From: Fibrobacter sp. UWEL
Lineage (GTDB): Bacteria; Fibrobacterota; Fibrobacteria; Fibrobacterales; Fibrobacteraceae
Reading direction: 5' to 3'
DNA: 64,000 bases
Assembly: GCF_900142535.1 (NCBI RefSeq)
Contig: NZ_FRBE01000001.1
Coordinates: 124,001-188,000, forward strand
Shown here: positions 7,720 to 15,590 of the stretch, in pieces
Numbering within the stretch: the first letter of the stretch is position 1
Layout of the letters: each line of letters opens with the position of its first letter
Position numbers and translations under genes: made by a program
The notes under the pieces: generated by a model
Told to the model about the DNA's origin: nothing
Databases searched by the model: none
Seen by the model: the letters and a program-made list of their open reading frames with translations, nothing else

Positions 7720-8712
7720 ATGATCGTTTCTTGGATGACCACCAATAAGTGTAACTTGACCTGTAAGCATTGCTACCAGAATGCTGGTGATACAAGGGCT
7801 CGTGAGCTTACTACAGAAGAAGGCCATAAGCTCATTGATGAAATCAAAAAGGCTGGTTTCAAGATCATGATTTTCAGTGGTGGCGAACCCATGACTCGCC
7901 CCGATATTGTGGAATTGGTGGAACATGCATCCCGCGTGGGCCTTCGTCCAGTATTTGGAACCAACGGCACAATGATTACTGCAGAAATGGCCCAGAACCT
8001 GAAGAAGGCTGGTGCCATGGCTATGGGTATTAGCATCGATAGTATTGATCCTGGTCGTCACAATAAGTTCCGTGGTTTGGATAATGCTTTTGAATTGACC
8101 TTGGCTGGCATTGAAAATTGCAAGGCCGCTGGTTTGCCCTTCCAGATTCACACTACCATCATGGACTGGAACCAGGGTGAAATCCTTGAAATTATGGACT
8201 GGGTCAAGGAAATCGGGGCTGTGAACCATCAGATCTTTTTCCTGGTGCCTGTTGGTCGCGGTAAGGAAATTGCGGATCACGCCCTTCATGTGGCTGAATA
8301 TGAAAAACTGCTCCGCTCCATTATGGAGAAGAGCCGCACCTTGGGTATTCCGGTGAAGCCCACTTGTGCTCCTCAGTTCCTGCGTATTGCAGACCAGCTG
8401 GATGTAAAGACTCGCTACACTCGCGGTTGTCTTGCTGGTTTGGATTATTGCATTATTAACCCGGTGGGAGAGGTTCGTCCCTGCGCCTATATGACGGAAG
8501 TTGCTGGCGACGTGCATGAAACTCCCTTTGATGAAATCTGGGCTAATGCTGAAGTTTTCAAGAAACTCCGCACCAAGGCGTACGAAGGCTTCTGCGGTAA
8601 GTGTAAGTATAACGATCGTTGCGGTGGCTGTCGCGCACGCGCTGCCTATTATCACGATGGCGACTATATGCACGAAGATAACAACTGCGCTTACGGTCGT
8701 GGCGTAAAGTAA
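7720..8712 (+). CDS. Radical SAM/SPASM protein, AhbC/NirJ-like
   Basis: The protein has the radical SAM cluster motif CNLTCKHC near residue 12, the SAM-binding GGEP, and a C-terminal SPASM-type Cys set (GCLAG, RPCAYM, CGKCKYNDRCGGCRARA, NNCAYGRG). This spacing and the MIVSWMTTNxCNL start fit NirJ2/AhbC, enzymes of siroheme-derived heme synthesis that remove side chains from didecarboxysiroheme. That is family knowledge; other SPASM maturases are possible. Start ATG 7720 has AGAGG 6 nt upstream; ATG 7714 is too close to it. It likely forms an operon with the next two genes. Confidence 0.85.
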   Translation: MIVSWMTTNKCNLTCKHCYQNAGDTRARELTTEEGHKLIDEIKKAGFKIMIFSGGEPMTRPDIVELVEHASRVGLRPVFGTNGTMITAEMAQNLKKAGAMAMGISIDSIDPGRHNKFRGLDNAFELTLAGIENCKAAGLPFQIHTTIMDWNQGEILEIMDWVKEIGAVNHQIFFLVPVGRGKEIADHALHVAEYEKLLRSIMEKSRTLGIPVKPTCAPQFLRIADQLDVKTRYTRGCLAGLDYCIINPVGEVRPCAYMTEVAGDVHETPFDEIWANAEVFKKLRTKAYEGFCGKCKYNDRCGGCRARAAYYHDGDYMHEDNNCAYGRGVK

Positions 8713-8724
8713 TTAGAGGAAACG

Positions 8725-9153
8725 ATGGCTGACGTAAAAGAAGATGAAATTTCTGAACTCCGTGAAAAGGACCGTGAGCATGATTCCCGCCTGGATTCCT
8801 TGACCGCACAAAACCAGACCCAGGATTTTAAACTGAAGTCTCAGATTGCCAAGGACAAGGAACACGATTTCCGTCTGGATTCTCTTGTGAACAAGAACGG
8901 AGCCCAGGATGCGGAAATCCATCGCCAAGCGGTGAAAGACGAAGAACATGACATTAAGTTCCAGAATCTGGAAGCCCGTTGCAATGCCATGGAAAAACAG
9001 ATTCGTCACTTGATGAAGATGCTTCCTGAACATGTTCAACTGGATGAAATTCCCGAAGAGAATCCTAAGGGGAAGGTTTCTCCCGCGGCCATTGCTGCTC
9101 TTGTGTGTGGTGTAGCTGCCTTGATTCTTTCTGTAGTGAACCTTCTTGTTTGA
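8725..9153 (+). CDS. Tail-anchored coiled-coil protein with 28-residue repeats
   Basis: The 142-residue product is a highly charged helix made of about three repeats of roughly 28 residues (KDREHDSRLDSL, KDKEHDFRLDSL, KDEEHDIKFQNL). A Pro-rich hinge follows, then one C-terminal membrane span (AAIAALVCGVAALILSVVNLL). This predicts a cytoplasmic coiled coil anchored by its tail. AGAGGA lies 5 nt upstream of ATG. It sits 12 bp after the radical SAM gene and 14 bp before tadA, so co-transcription is likely. No function is recognised. Confidence 0.8.
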   Translation: MADVKEDEISELREKDREHDSRLDSLTAQNQTQDFKLKSQIAKDKEHDFRLDSLVNKNGAQDAEIHRQAVKDEEHDIKFQNLEARCNAMEKQIRHLMKMLPEHVQLDEIPEENPKGKVSPAAIAALVCGVAALILSVVNLLV

Positions 9154-9167
9154 TCGGGTGGTTGCTT

Positions 9168-9707
9168 ATGGACGACCTGAAAAAAGTAGGCGACATCGAC
9201 CCGATGGAAATTGCAGCCAAACTGTTGGCGGAAGAGGATGAACGCTTTATGCGGCTGGCTCTTCGAGAAGCCCAGCAGGCTTTCGATGAAAAGGAAATTC
9301 CCATCGGCTGTGTCATCGTGAAGGATGGGGTAGTGATCGGTAAAGGTCACAACCAGATCGAGATGCTGAAAGATGCTACCGCCCACGCAGAAATCCTTAC
9401 CATCGGTACGGCTGCGGGTGCTCTGGATAACTGGCGTCTGGATGGCTGTACTTTGTATGTAACGCTGGAACCTTGCCCGATGTGCGCCGGGGCTATTCTC
9501 AATAGTCGCGTTTCCCGTGTGGTTTACGGCTCTCCCGATACACGCTTTGGTGGCTGCGGAACGACCATCGACGTTATTACAGATAACGCATTAAAACGTC
9601 CTGTTCCTGTTACAGGAGGCGTACTTGCCGATGAATGTCTAGGAATACTGAAGGCCTTTTTCCAGCGGATGCGCCTAGAAAAAGGTGACTCTGGTAAAAA
9701 AGCCTAA
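9168..9707 (+). CDS. tadA: tRNA adenosine(34) deaminase
   Basis: TadA converts A34 to inosine in tRNA-Arg(ACG). The zinc and catalytic residues are clear: HAE at 73-75 and PCPMC at 102-106 (Cys103, Cys106). Length is 179 residues, with a short N-terminal extension (about 25 residues) before the usual start (FMRLALREAQQAF). I start at ATG 9168 rather than in the upstream extension, which runs back into the preceding gene. It is last in its operon and is followed by a strong terminator. Confidence 0.93.
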   Translation: MDDLKKVGDIDPMEIAAKLLAEEDERFMRLALREAQQAFDEKEIPIGCVIVKDGVVIGKGHNQIEMLKDATAHAEILTIGTAAGALDNWRLDGCTLYVTLEPCPMCAGAILNSRVSRVVYGSPDTRFGGCGTTIDVITDNALKRPVPVTGGVLADECLGILKAFFQRMRLEKGDSGKKA

Positions 9708-9713
9708 TTCAGG

Positions 9714-9746
9714 GGTCTCTCGGAACATCGGGAGACCTTGTTTTTT
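9714..9746 (+). terminator. Intrinsic terminator after tadA
   Basis: GGTCTCTCG (9714-9722) pairs with CGGGAGACC (9729-9737), followed by TTGTTTTTT. Confidence 0.9.
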
Positions 9747-9757
9747 ATAGTCTTTGC

Positions 9758-9763
9758 TACATT
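9758..9763 (+). promoter_or_regulatory. Candidate -10 box (TACATT) for a leaderless start
   Basis: TACATT ends exactly 6 nt before ATG 9770 and there is no SD, so transcription would begin at or next to the start codon. It would drive the six-gene operon 9770-15446. Confidence 0.4.
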
Positions 9764-9769
9764 TTAGCC

Positions 9770-10597
9770 ATGACTTTTATTAAATATCTCGCCAGCTCTG
9801 CTGCACTGTTTTGTTTATGTTCCTGTGATAGCGACCAGTACGTTCTTGCTTTCAATACGGAAAACGCACCGGTTCAAACTTATCACCTTGAGTCCAACCT
9901 GAATTCCATTCTTCCTATGGATTCTACCACCACTTCTCCGGAAGCGATGAACACACACCTGCAGGTCCGTGCCTCCAATAGCATGCTGACCTCTTACGAC
10001 GATGGTTCGGCAAAGTTTGAACTGAAGGTGGACTCTGTGGACTACAAGTCCGACAAGCGTACCGTGGAAGAATTCCGCGAAATGGAAAAGGCTGTCTCCA
10101 CCGAAAATTTCCAGTACAAGATGGCTAAGGATGGCATGATCAGTTCCGCCATTCTGGAAGATTCCTTGACCTTGGGTTCCGAGGCCTTGAATCTGGTCCG
10201 TCTGTTCCTCAAGATTCAGCCCATCCTTCCGGGTAAGGCTGTTGCCGTGGGTGAAACCTGGGAACGTCCCACCGAAATTCCGGGTCGTAACGGCAATACC
10301 ACCGTCTACAAGACTTTCACCTTCCAGGACTACTACATTCACGATGGCGTCCAGATGGCTCGCGTCGGCATGAACCTGAAGTATCGGGAAACCGCTGATT
10401 CCACTTCCGACGTGCTGATGGAAAGCAATGGCTTCATCCTGGGCTCTGGCGATATTCTTTTCGATATTACCCACGGCGTTCTGGTGAACGCAAGCATTGA
10501 ACTGTCTGGTGACTTGAAGATGAACGATATCGTGTCCGGAAGCATCATTCCTGATATGCATGTCATCCAGAAGATTAAGCTGAGGAGCGAATTTTAA
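9770..10597 (+). CDS. Exported lipoprotein, first gene of the motor operon
   Basis: The 275-residue protein has a signal peptide ending in a lipobox-like LCSC (about Cys19). It is otherwise hydrophilic and beta-rich. A LPGKAVAVGETW segment near residue 155 resembles DUF6263-like exported proteins, but I would not rely on this. The stop codon overlaps the next start (TAATG), showing translational coupling to the beta-helix gene. It is a probable envelope component with unknown role; its link to the downstream motor genes is inferred from spacing. Confidence 0.8.
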   Translation: MTFIKYLASSAALFCLCSCDSDQYVLAFNTENAPVQTYHLESNLNSILPMDSTTTSPEAMNTHLQVRASNSMLTSYDDGSAKFELKVDSVDYKSDKRTVEEFREMEKAVSTENFQYKMAKDGMISSAILEDSLTLGSEALNLVRLFLKIQPILPGKAVAVGETWERPTEIPGRNGNTTVYKTFTFQDYYIHDGVQMARVGMNLKYRETADSTSDVLMESNGFILGSGDILFDITHGVLVNASIELSGDLKMNDIVSGSIIPDMHVIQKIKLRSEF

Positions 10598-11316
10598 TGC
10601 GTTTTGCAAAGTTGACTAGCTGTTTTGCTGGGCTTCTTGCCCTGGCCTCTTTTGCCGTCGCTGGCGAAAGACCTTTCCCGCAGGTAGAAAACGGCAAGGT
10701 TTCCTTACTTGCTTCTGAAAGCCCGTACCTGTTGGAAATGGGTGTGGTGTTTTCCGCCAAGGATACTTTGGACATTGAACCTGGGGTGACCGTCCTTATG
10801 GGCGAGTATGCCAAGATTACCTTCCGTGGTACGGTTCGCATCCAGGGTTCCGAAGAAAAGCCCGTTGTGTTCCGTAGCCAGAATCCTTCCTTTAGCTGGA
10901 ACGGCATTCATTTCATTTCTCTGAATCGCCCCTTCGAAGTAAAGAACCTGCTGGTGGAAAATGCTTTCCGCAATACGGTTTTCCGCTCTAAGGGCATTTT
11001 CGAAAACGTTCGTTTCGTGAACAACTACTATGGACTCTGGCTGGACGAAGCTCCGGAAATTTTCCTGTCCCGCTGCGAATTCGTTCGCAACCGCTTTGCT
11101 CTTTCCGCACGCGCAAGTAAGGCTATCTCTGCTGAAACCAAGATTTCCAATAACGTCTATGGTCTTTATCTGGAAGCTGGTGGCCAGTTTGAAGGGGATC
11201 AGTCTCTCGTGAAGAACAACCTGGAATCTGATGTCCGTAAGGAATCCGAAGAACTGGCAAGCCAGAACAAGCGCGTAAACCGCTCTATCTGGCAGCGTAT
11301 CGAAACTGCATTCTAG
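10597..11316 (+). CDS. Exported right-handed beta-helix protein
   Basis: A 22-residue signal peptide (cleavage near AVA-GE) is followed by about 215 residues of short parallel-beta-helix-like repeats (for example VRIQGSEEKPVVFRSQ, FENVRFVNNYYGLWL, and LSRCEFVRNRFALSA). The start is typical of periplasmic or surface beta-helix proteins (LDIEPGVTVLMG). No Asp triad of a pectin lyase is evident, so enzymatic activity is not claimed. It overlaps the lipoprotein stop by 1 nt and ends 8 bp before the DUF3348-like gene. Confidence 0.82.
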   Translation: MRFAKLTSCFAGLLALASFAVAGERPFPQVENGKVSLLASESPYLLEMGVVFSAKDTLDIEPGVTVLMGEYAKITFRGTVRIQGSEEKPVVFRSQNPSFSWNGIHFISLNRPFEVKNLLVENAFRNTVFRSKGIFENVRFVNNYYGLWLDEAPEIFLSRCEFVRNRFALSARASKAISAETKISNNVYGLYLEAGGQFEGDQSLVKNNLESDVRKESEELASQNKRVNRSIWQRIETAF

Positions 11317-11324
11317 GAGCCTAA

Positions 11325-12233
11325 GTGCAAGATTCCTTCCGCAGATCCATTCGTAAGATGACGGGCAATAGCGTCCGTCTGAACGTGCGCCCGAACCGTT
11401 CATCCATGGTGGCAAATTTGTCACAGTCCATGATGGTGACGTGGTCTATCGTTCTTTACGAACATCTGGATGCCATGCTGAACGATCCTACGGCAAATGT
11501 GGGATCCTCGGAATTGATTTCCTACAGTGAAACTGCATGGAAACTTGCTGATGCTAGCTTCCCTCAGATCATTGCAGATGCCAATAAGCTTTACGATGAA
11601 TTCCGCACGAAGTGGATTCAACGTTTTTCCACCGAAGAAGTGACTCGCTTGCTTCTGGAAGGTGGAGACTTCCTCCAGCATGATGAAGAAAAGGGCTGGA
11701 CGCTTACCGTCAAGAATAACAAGCAGGACATTAACGCTTTCTATTCCGCTACCATCCATTTGCTGGTCAGTGACGCAGAACCGCTCTTTGTCCGTATGCA
11801 CGGTCGCGTGATGCAACTGCAGGAAAAGCTTTGCAAGTACTGGCATGGGGAGTCCGCTGTGGATGCGGTTTCCAAACTCTTGCCCAGTCTTGAAGCGTCC
11901 CTCAGGGATAAGGAAAACGCTATGGTGGTATCCTTGCGTGGTTCCTTGAACGCTCTGGCCAAGAAACGTTTTGCGGCAGCCTTTGCAACAAAGGGAACCG
12001 GACACTACTACACGTCGGCGGCGTCCTGTGCACGTAATGTGGGACGTTACTGGAATCCCCATTATGCTTACGAAAATGGCTTCCTGGCCTTTACTGATGA
12101 TTTTTGCGATTATGCCCGCGGGCTTACGATTCAAGTGATTGAATGGTACCAGAGTAAGTGGGCGCTCTTCCTCCGCGGATTTAACCGTGGTCAGTTGAAT
12201 TTGTTTGAAACAGTGGCCTCTCCTAAGGCCTAA
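11325..12233 (+). CDS. DUF3348-like cytoplasmic protein of the motor operon
   Basis: The 302-residue soluble protein has no signal or membrane span. The pattern VANLSQSMMVTWSIVLYEHL and the helical stretch around residues 150-215 (PLFVRMHGRVMQLQEKL through SLRGSLNALAKKRFAAAF) match my memory of DUF3348, which precedes DUF802, OmpA and DUF2894 genes in proteobacteria. This is recalled similarity, not a search result. The start is GTG 11325, with AGGAG 6 nt upstream formed around the previous stop codon. It is 11 bp before the motor subunit gene and is probably a cytoplasmic partner of its tail. Confidence 0.75.
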   Translation: MQDSFRRSIRKMTGNSVRLNVRPNRSSMVANLSQSMMVTWSIVLYEHLDAMLNDPTANVGSSELISYSETAWKLADASFPQIIADANKLYDEFRTKWIQRFSTEEVTRLLLEGGDFLQHDEEKGWTLTVKNNKQDINAFYSATIHLLVSDAEPLFVRMHGRVMQLQEKLCKYWHGESAVDAVSKLLPSLEASLRDKENAMVVSLRGSLNALAKKRFAAAFATKGTGHYYTSAASCARNVGRYWNPHYAYENGFLAFTDDFCDYARGLTIQVIEWYQSKWALFLRGFNRGQLNLFETVASPKA

Positions 12234-12244
12234 GCAGGTGAAAA

Positions 12245-14137
12245 ATGAAGAATACATTCACATCCGTCTTGTTGTTAACTGTTGTGGGCCTTGCTGTTCT
12301 GGTGGCAGGCGCTAGTTATTTTGGCGCACCGCTGTTTGGCTGGATGATCATGATCGCCATCTTCGTGGTGTTCATCTTGGAACAGGTCGTCGCCCTCAAG
12401 AAGATTAAGCAGGTGGCTGCAGAAAATGAAGTTCTTGAAACTAGCAAACATCGCGGCATTTACGGCATCTCTGGCGATGGCGTTGTGGCAAAACGCATTG
12501 CTCTTGCCAAGAGCCTCCTGAATAAGAAAATCCGTCTGGATTCTCCCATCGCCTACGAAGTGCTGAATAACAACGTGGATATCAAGGTTCCCCGCAGTTC
12601 CGGCGGTACGGTGATTCTCCTTGGCTTGATGGGTACCTTCTTCGGTCTCATGGCGTCCATCGCTACAGCAGGTGGCGCTATGGATACTACCACACAGGGA
12701 ACTCTGGATACCATCCAGCACTTGTTCCAGAACATGAAGGGTATCTTCGGTACTTCTCTTTGCGGCTTGTTTGCTGCCTTGATCTTGAATGCAACCCGCA
12801 GTTTGATGATTTCCGCCCGTGATAACTTTATGGCTCGTTTGGATGCCTTGACCTTGAATATGCAGGGTGATGTGTCCGAAGAAGAATCTGACAAGACGGG
12901 TCTGGAACGTTTGTTCGAAAGTGTGGAAAAGAATCTCGCCGCTGTAACTGCTTCCGTTCAGGAAGGCCTTACGGGTGTTGTCAATAAGGTAGGGGAGGAA
13001 CTGTCCGCAACTACCGCCAAGATGAACGATAGCGTTTCTGCTTCCGTGGATCAGGTTTCTGCAAGTGTGAACGCTTCCGTCCAGAAGGTTTCCGCAGAAA
13101 TGTCCGCTTCCGTCAAGACCTTGAATGAATCTCTCGCTTCTGCCATGAGCGGCATGAACGATGCTGTGAAGGATCTGGGTGGTTCTGTCAGTGCATCCAT
13201 TTCTACCGCCTTCGCTCCTATGGAGAACAGTGTGAAGGCTCTGTCTGCTTCTGTGGAATCCATTCCCTCTAAGCTGGACGAAAAGCTGAACGGTCTTTCT
13301 GCAGCTCTGGATTCCGGCTTGGGTGACATTGCTGGTGGCGTAAAGGCAGGCCTCAATGGTGTGGCAGATGATGTGAAGTCCGCCTTGAGTGATGTTTCCG
13401 GCAGCGTCTACGATGGCCTCTATAAGGTCAGCGAATCTGCTCAGAACTCTCTGGCTGATTCCTCCAGCAGCATTGCAGAATCCATTGCGGATCAGGTCAA
13501 GCAGTCCAACGAACAGTGGAATGAATTCATGCAGCGTCTGGAAGAACGCGCTACCTCCAATGTGGATGCACAGCGTGAAGGTCTGGAAACTCTCAAGAAT
13601 GTCGCCCTTCAGGTGGCTGAAAAGGCTCAGGCCGGTTCTGCAGAACTTTCCGCTTCCGTCTCCGAAAAGCTGGGTACTCTTTCCAACGACATTCTGGCTG
13701 CCTTCCAGAAACTTTCCGAAACCTCTTCCGTATTGTTGGAAGCCCAGAAGGCTCTCACGGAAAGTATCGACAACCGTGTGGTCAAGGAAAAGGAAGCTAC
13801 CGACGCTCTTGGCGGAAACATTGTGGAAACCGCAGAACTCATGCGTGTGAACCAGTCCGAACTGAGCGCTAACTTGGAAATGCTCCGCGCCGGTCTGGAA
13901 ACCATCCTCGAAAAGCTCAGCGGTGATACCGCCGAACGTGACGAAGAAGAAAACTTCATCGAACACTTGAACCAGTCTCTGGAAGCCTTCCACGAACGCG
14001 CCAGCGAAGTGCTTATGGAAAATGCGGTCAAGACTCAGGAAATCCTCCTGGAAGTCCTGGAACAGACCCAGCGTGTGGGCCACTCCGCTTCTGTTGCATC
14101 CTCCGCAAGTTCCGAAGAATCCAAGGTCGAGGAATAA
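12245..14137 (+). CDS. MotA/ExbB/ZorA-like motor subunit with long helical tail (DUF802-like)
   Basis: The 630-residue protein has four predicted spans (about 8-27, 33-50, 121-142, 166-187). The last two carry LGLMGTFFGLM and FGTSLCGLFAALI, like the proton-channel spans of MotA, ExbB, TolQ and ZorA. Residues 210-620 are one long amphipathic helical tail rich in Ser, Ala and Val, with SVSASVDQVSASV-type repeats. This is the layout of DUF802 proteins and of ZorA, whose tail projects into the cytoplasm. It is followed 3 bp later by a MotB-like partner. I infer an ion-driven rotary complex; what it powers is unknown. Confidence 0.85.
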   Translation: MKNTFTSVLLLTVVGLAVLVAGASYFGAPLFGWMIMIAIFVVFILEQVVALKKIKQVAAENEVLETSKHRGIYGISGDGVVAKRIALAKSLLNKKIRLDSPIAYEVLNNNVDIKVPRSSGGTVILLGLMGTFFGLMASIATAGGAMDTTTQGTLDTIQHLFQNMKGIFGTSLCGLFAALILNATRSLMISARDNFMARLDALTLNMQGDVSEEESDKTGLERLFESVEKNLAAVTASVQEGLTGVVNKVGEELSATTAKMNDSVSASVDQVSASVNASVQKVSAEMSASVKTLNESLASAMSGMNDAVKDLGGSVSASISTAFAPMENSVKALSASVESIPSKLDEKLNGLSAALDSGLGDIAGGVKAGLNGVADDVKSALSDVSGSVYDGLYKVSESAQNSLADSSSSIAESIADQVKQSNEQWNEFMQRLEERATSNVDAQREGLETLKNVALQVAEKAQAGSAELSASVSEKLGTLSNDILAAFQKLSETSSVLLEAQKALTESIDNRVVKEKEATDALGGNIVETAELMRVNQSELSANLEMLRAGLETILEKLSGDTAERDEEENFIEHLNQSLEAFHERASEVLMENAVKTQEILLEVLEQTQRVGHSASVASSASSEESKVEE

Positions 14138-14140
14138 TCT

Positions 14141-14779
14141 ATGCGTTTCAAGAGAGACGAAAACAGCAATCCCTGGATGGCCTATACCGACTTAGGTGTA
14201 GCCCTGGTTTCGCTGTTCATTCTGGCTTTCGTAGCTATGGCTACCCTCAAGGAACAGAAGGCAGAAGACTTGACCCGTACCGAAGAAGAAGTGCTGAGCT
14301 GTCAGGAAGAAATGCGAAAGATTGCGGCTGAACGTAATGCCCTTCTTTCCAAGAGCTTGCAGACTTCTATTGAGGCAGGCCTTATCGCTCTTGAAGGTGG
14401 TAAGATTCAGATTCAGGCCCAGTTCCTGTTTCCTATCAATGGCGCAGACTTGACCAACGAAGGCGTTAGCGTGATTCGCGGAATCAGCAAGGGTCTTCTG
14501 GAAGCCATGGATTCTACAGACGTCATCATGGTTAGTGGCTTTACGGATGATACTCCCATCAAGTCTAAGTCCTATACCAACTGGAACCTTTCTACGGAAC
14601 GTGCGGTCAATGTGGTGAAGACTTTGATTAAGGAAGGTTTCCCGCCGGAACGCCTGTTCGCCGCAGGCTTTGGCGAACACCAGCCCAAGTATCCCAACGA
14701 TACGGAAGAACATCGTCGCTTGAACCGTCGTGTAGAAATTGGCGTGACCCCGCTCCAGATGATGGAAAAGTCTAACTAG
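14141..14779 (+). CDS. MotB/ZorB-like OmpA-family stator protein
   Basis: The 212-residue protein has a short cytoplasmic N-terminus and a single membrane span (about 15-35) that starts with Asp17 in AYTDLGVALVSLF, the position of the essential proton-binding Asp in MotB. A coiled linker (about 38-70) leads to an OmpA-type peptidoglycan-binding domain (75-205) with VSGFTDDTP, NWNLSTERAVNVV and NRRVEIGV. It should anchor the motor to the cell wall. The gene begins 3 bp after the motor subunit stop. Pairing with the long-tailed channel protein strongly supports a complex. Confidence 0.9.
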   Translation: MRFKRDENSNPWMAYTDLGVALVSLFILAFVAMATLKEQKAEDLTRTEEEVLSCQEEMRKIAAERNALLSKSLQTSIEAGLIALEGGKIQIQAQFLFPINGADLTNEGVSVIRGISKGLLEAMDSTDVIMVSGFTDDTPIKSKSYTNWNLSTERAVNVVKTLIKEGFPPERLFAAGFGEHQPKYPNDTEEHRRLNRRVEIGVTPLQMMEKSN

Positions 14780-14789
14780 GTTTGTGTAG

Positions 14790-15446
14790 ATGCAGGCTCG
14801 TCTTGAAACATTGAAACAGTCCATTGATGCTATCCGCAAGAGCGGAAAGCTTCCTCACTGGCGTATGGTTTATGCAGACAACCTGCTGAATCGTGCCGGT
14901 GAATATGTGGCTGTGGATCGTCTGCCCGAAGCAAAAATGGTGGCCGATAAGCTGGACCGCTGGATTTCTACCCACACGCCTAAGGTGGAGTCCAGTAATC
15001 GCTTTGCTGAAAATCCCATGGTCTTCTGGAATGCAGAAATCCTGGGTGGCATTTCTGAACGCATTAAGAAAACTCTGAACGAAAAGCGTGCCCTCGTTCC
15101 CAATACGGAACGAGAAACGATTTTACGCCGTTTGAACCTGGTAGAAAGCTGGGTGAAAGAGGGTAACGTCCTGGCGGCTCACGAAGAACTTCTTTCCCTT
15201 CGTGGTGCTTTAATTTCCCGTTTGCGTCGAAGCTATCGTGCTCGCCTGGTTGCTGTTGATTTGTACCAGGGGAATGTGGTTCAGCCTGCAGGTAGCCTGG
15301 TGGGCCTGTACAATGCCCGCCATACTTTGGAAGAAACCTTCCATGTGGTGGGTGAACGCGATCCCATTTGGGTCGAAGACTTCCTGGAAATCTATAACGA
15401 CCTGTTCCGCATCGTGGAACGCCTGGTGCCTCAGGATAAGAAGTAA
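14790..15446 (+). CDS. DUF2894-like cytoplasmic protein, last motor-operon gene
   Basis: The 218-residue soluble helical protein opens with LETLKQSIDAIRKSGKLPHW and then WRMVYADNLLNRAGEY with LDRWIS. This resembles the N-terminal pattern I recall for DUF2894, the fourth gene of the DUF3348-DUF802-OmpA-DUF2894 set. It has no signal, membrane span or catalytic motif. It starts 10 bp after the MotB-like gene, and a terminator-like hairpin follows 45 bp after its stop codon. Role unknown; it may bind the cytoplasmic tail or ring. Confidence 0.75.
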   Translation: MQARLETLKQSIDAIRKSGKLPHWRMVYADNLLNRAGEYVAVDRLPEAKMVADKLDRWISTHTPKVESSNRFAENPMVFWNAEILGGISERIKKTLNEKRALVPNTERETILRRLNLVESWVKEGNVLAAHEELLSLRGALISRLRRSYRARLVAVDLYQGNVVQPAGSLVGLYNARHTLEETFHVVGERDPIWVEDFLEIYNDLFRIVERLVPQDKK

Positions 15447-15461
15447 CTCCTCAAAAAGAAT

Positions 15462-15590
15462 TTGCAGCTTTGTTGACGTGCAAAAGCTATTCCTACAAAA
15501 ATACTTGTAGGTCTTTTTGTGTGCCAAAACACTTTTAACAAAAATATTTGTAGGTCTATTAGTGTGCAAAAGCGCTTCCAACAAATTTCA
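15462..15590 (+). repeat. 43-bp tandem repeat, three diverged units
   Basis: Units begin at 15462, 15505 and 15548. Shared blocks are TTGTAGGTCT, GTGTGCAAAAGC and ACAAAAATAT, with unit 1 the most diverged. The array starts 16 bp after the motor operon. Confidence 0.7.
15492..15518 (+). terminator. Terminator-like hairpin inside the 43-bp repeats
   Basis: CCTACAA (15492-15498) and TTGTAGG (15505-15511) form a perfect 7-bp stem spanning a unit junction, followed by TCTTTTTG. It would end the motor operon. Confidence 0.65.

Noticed and set aside
12275-14083. 602-codon minus-strand frame opposite the motor subunit
   Set aside because: It is a mirror of the Ser/Ala-rich coding strand, rich in His and Gly with no domain pattern or ribosome site.
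11325-15446. Complete Zorya defence system
   Set aside because: Only the ZorA/ZorB-like pair is present. No ZorC, ZorD helicase or ZorE HNH nuclease is adjacent, and the flanking proteins fit the DUF3348 and DUF2894 patterns better.
15462-15590. CRISPR array
   Set aside because: The 43-bp units are contiguous with no distinct spacers, only three copies exist, and no cas gene is nearby.
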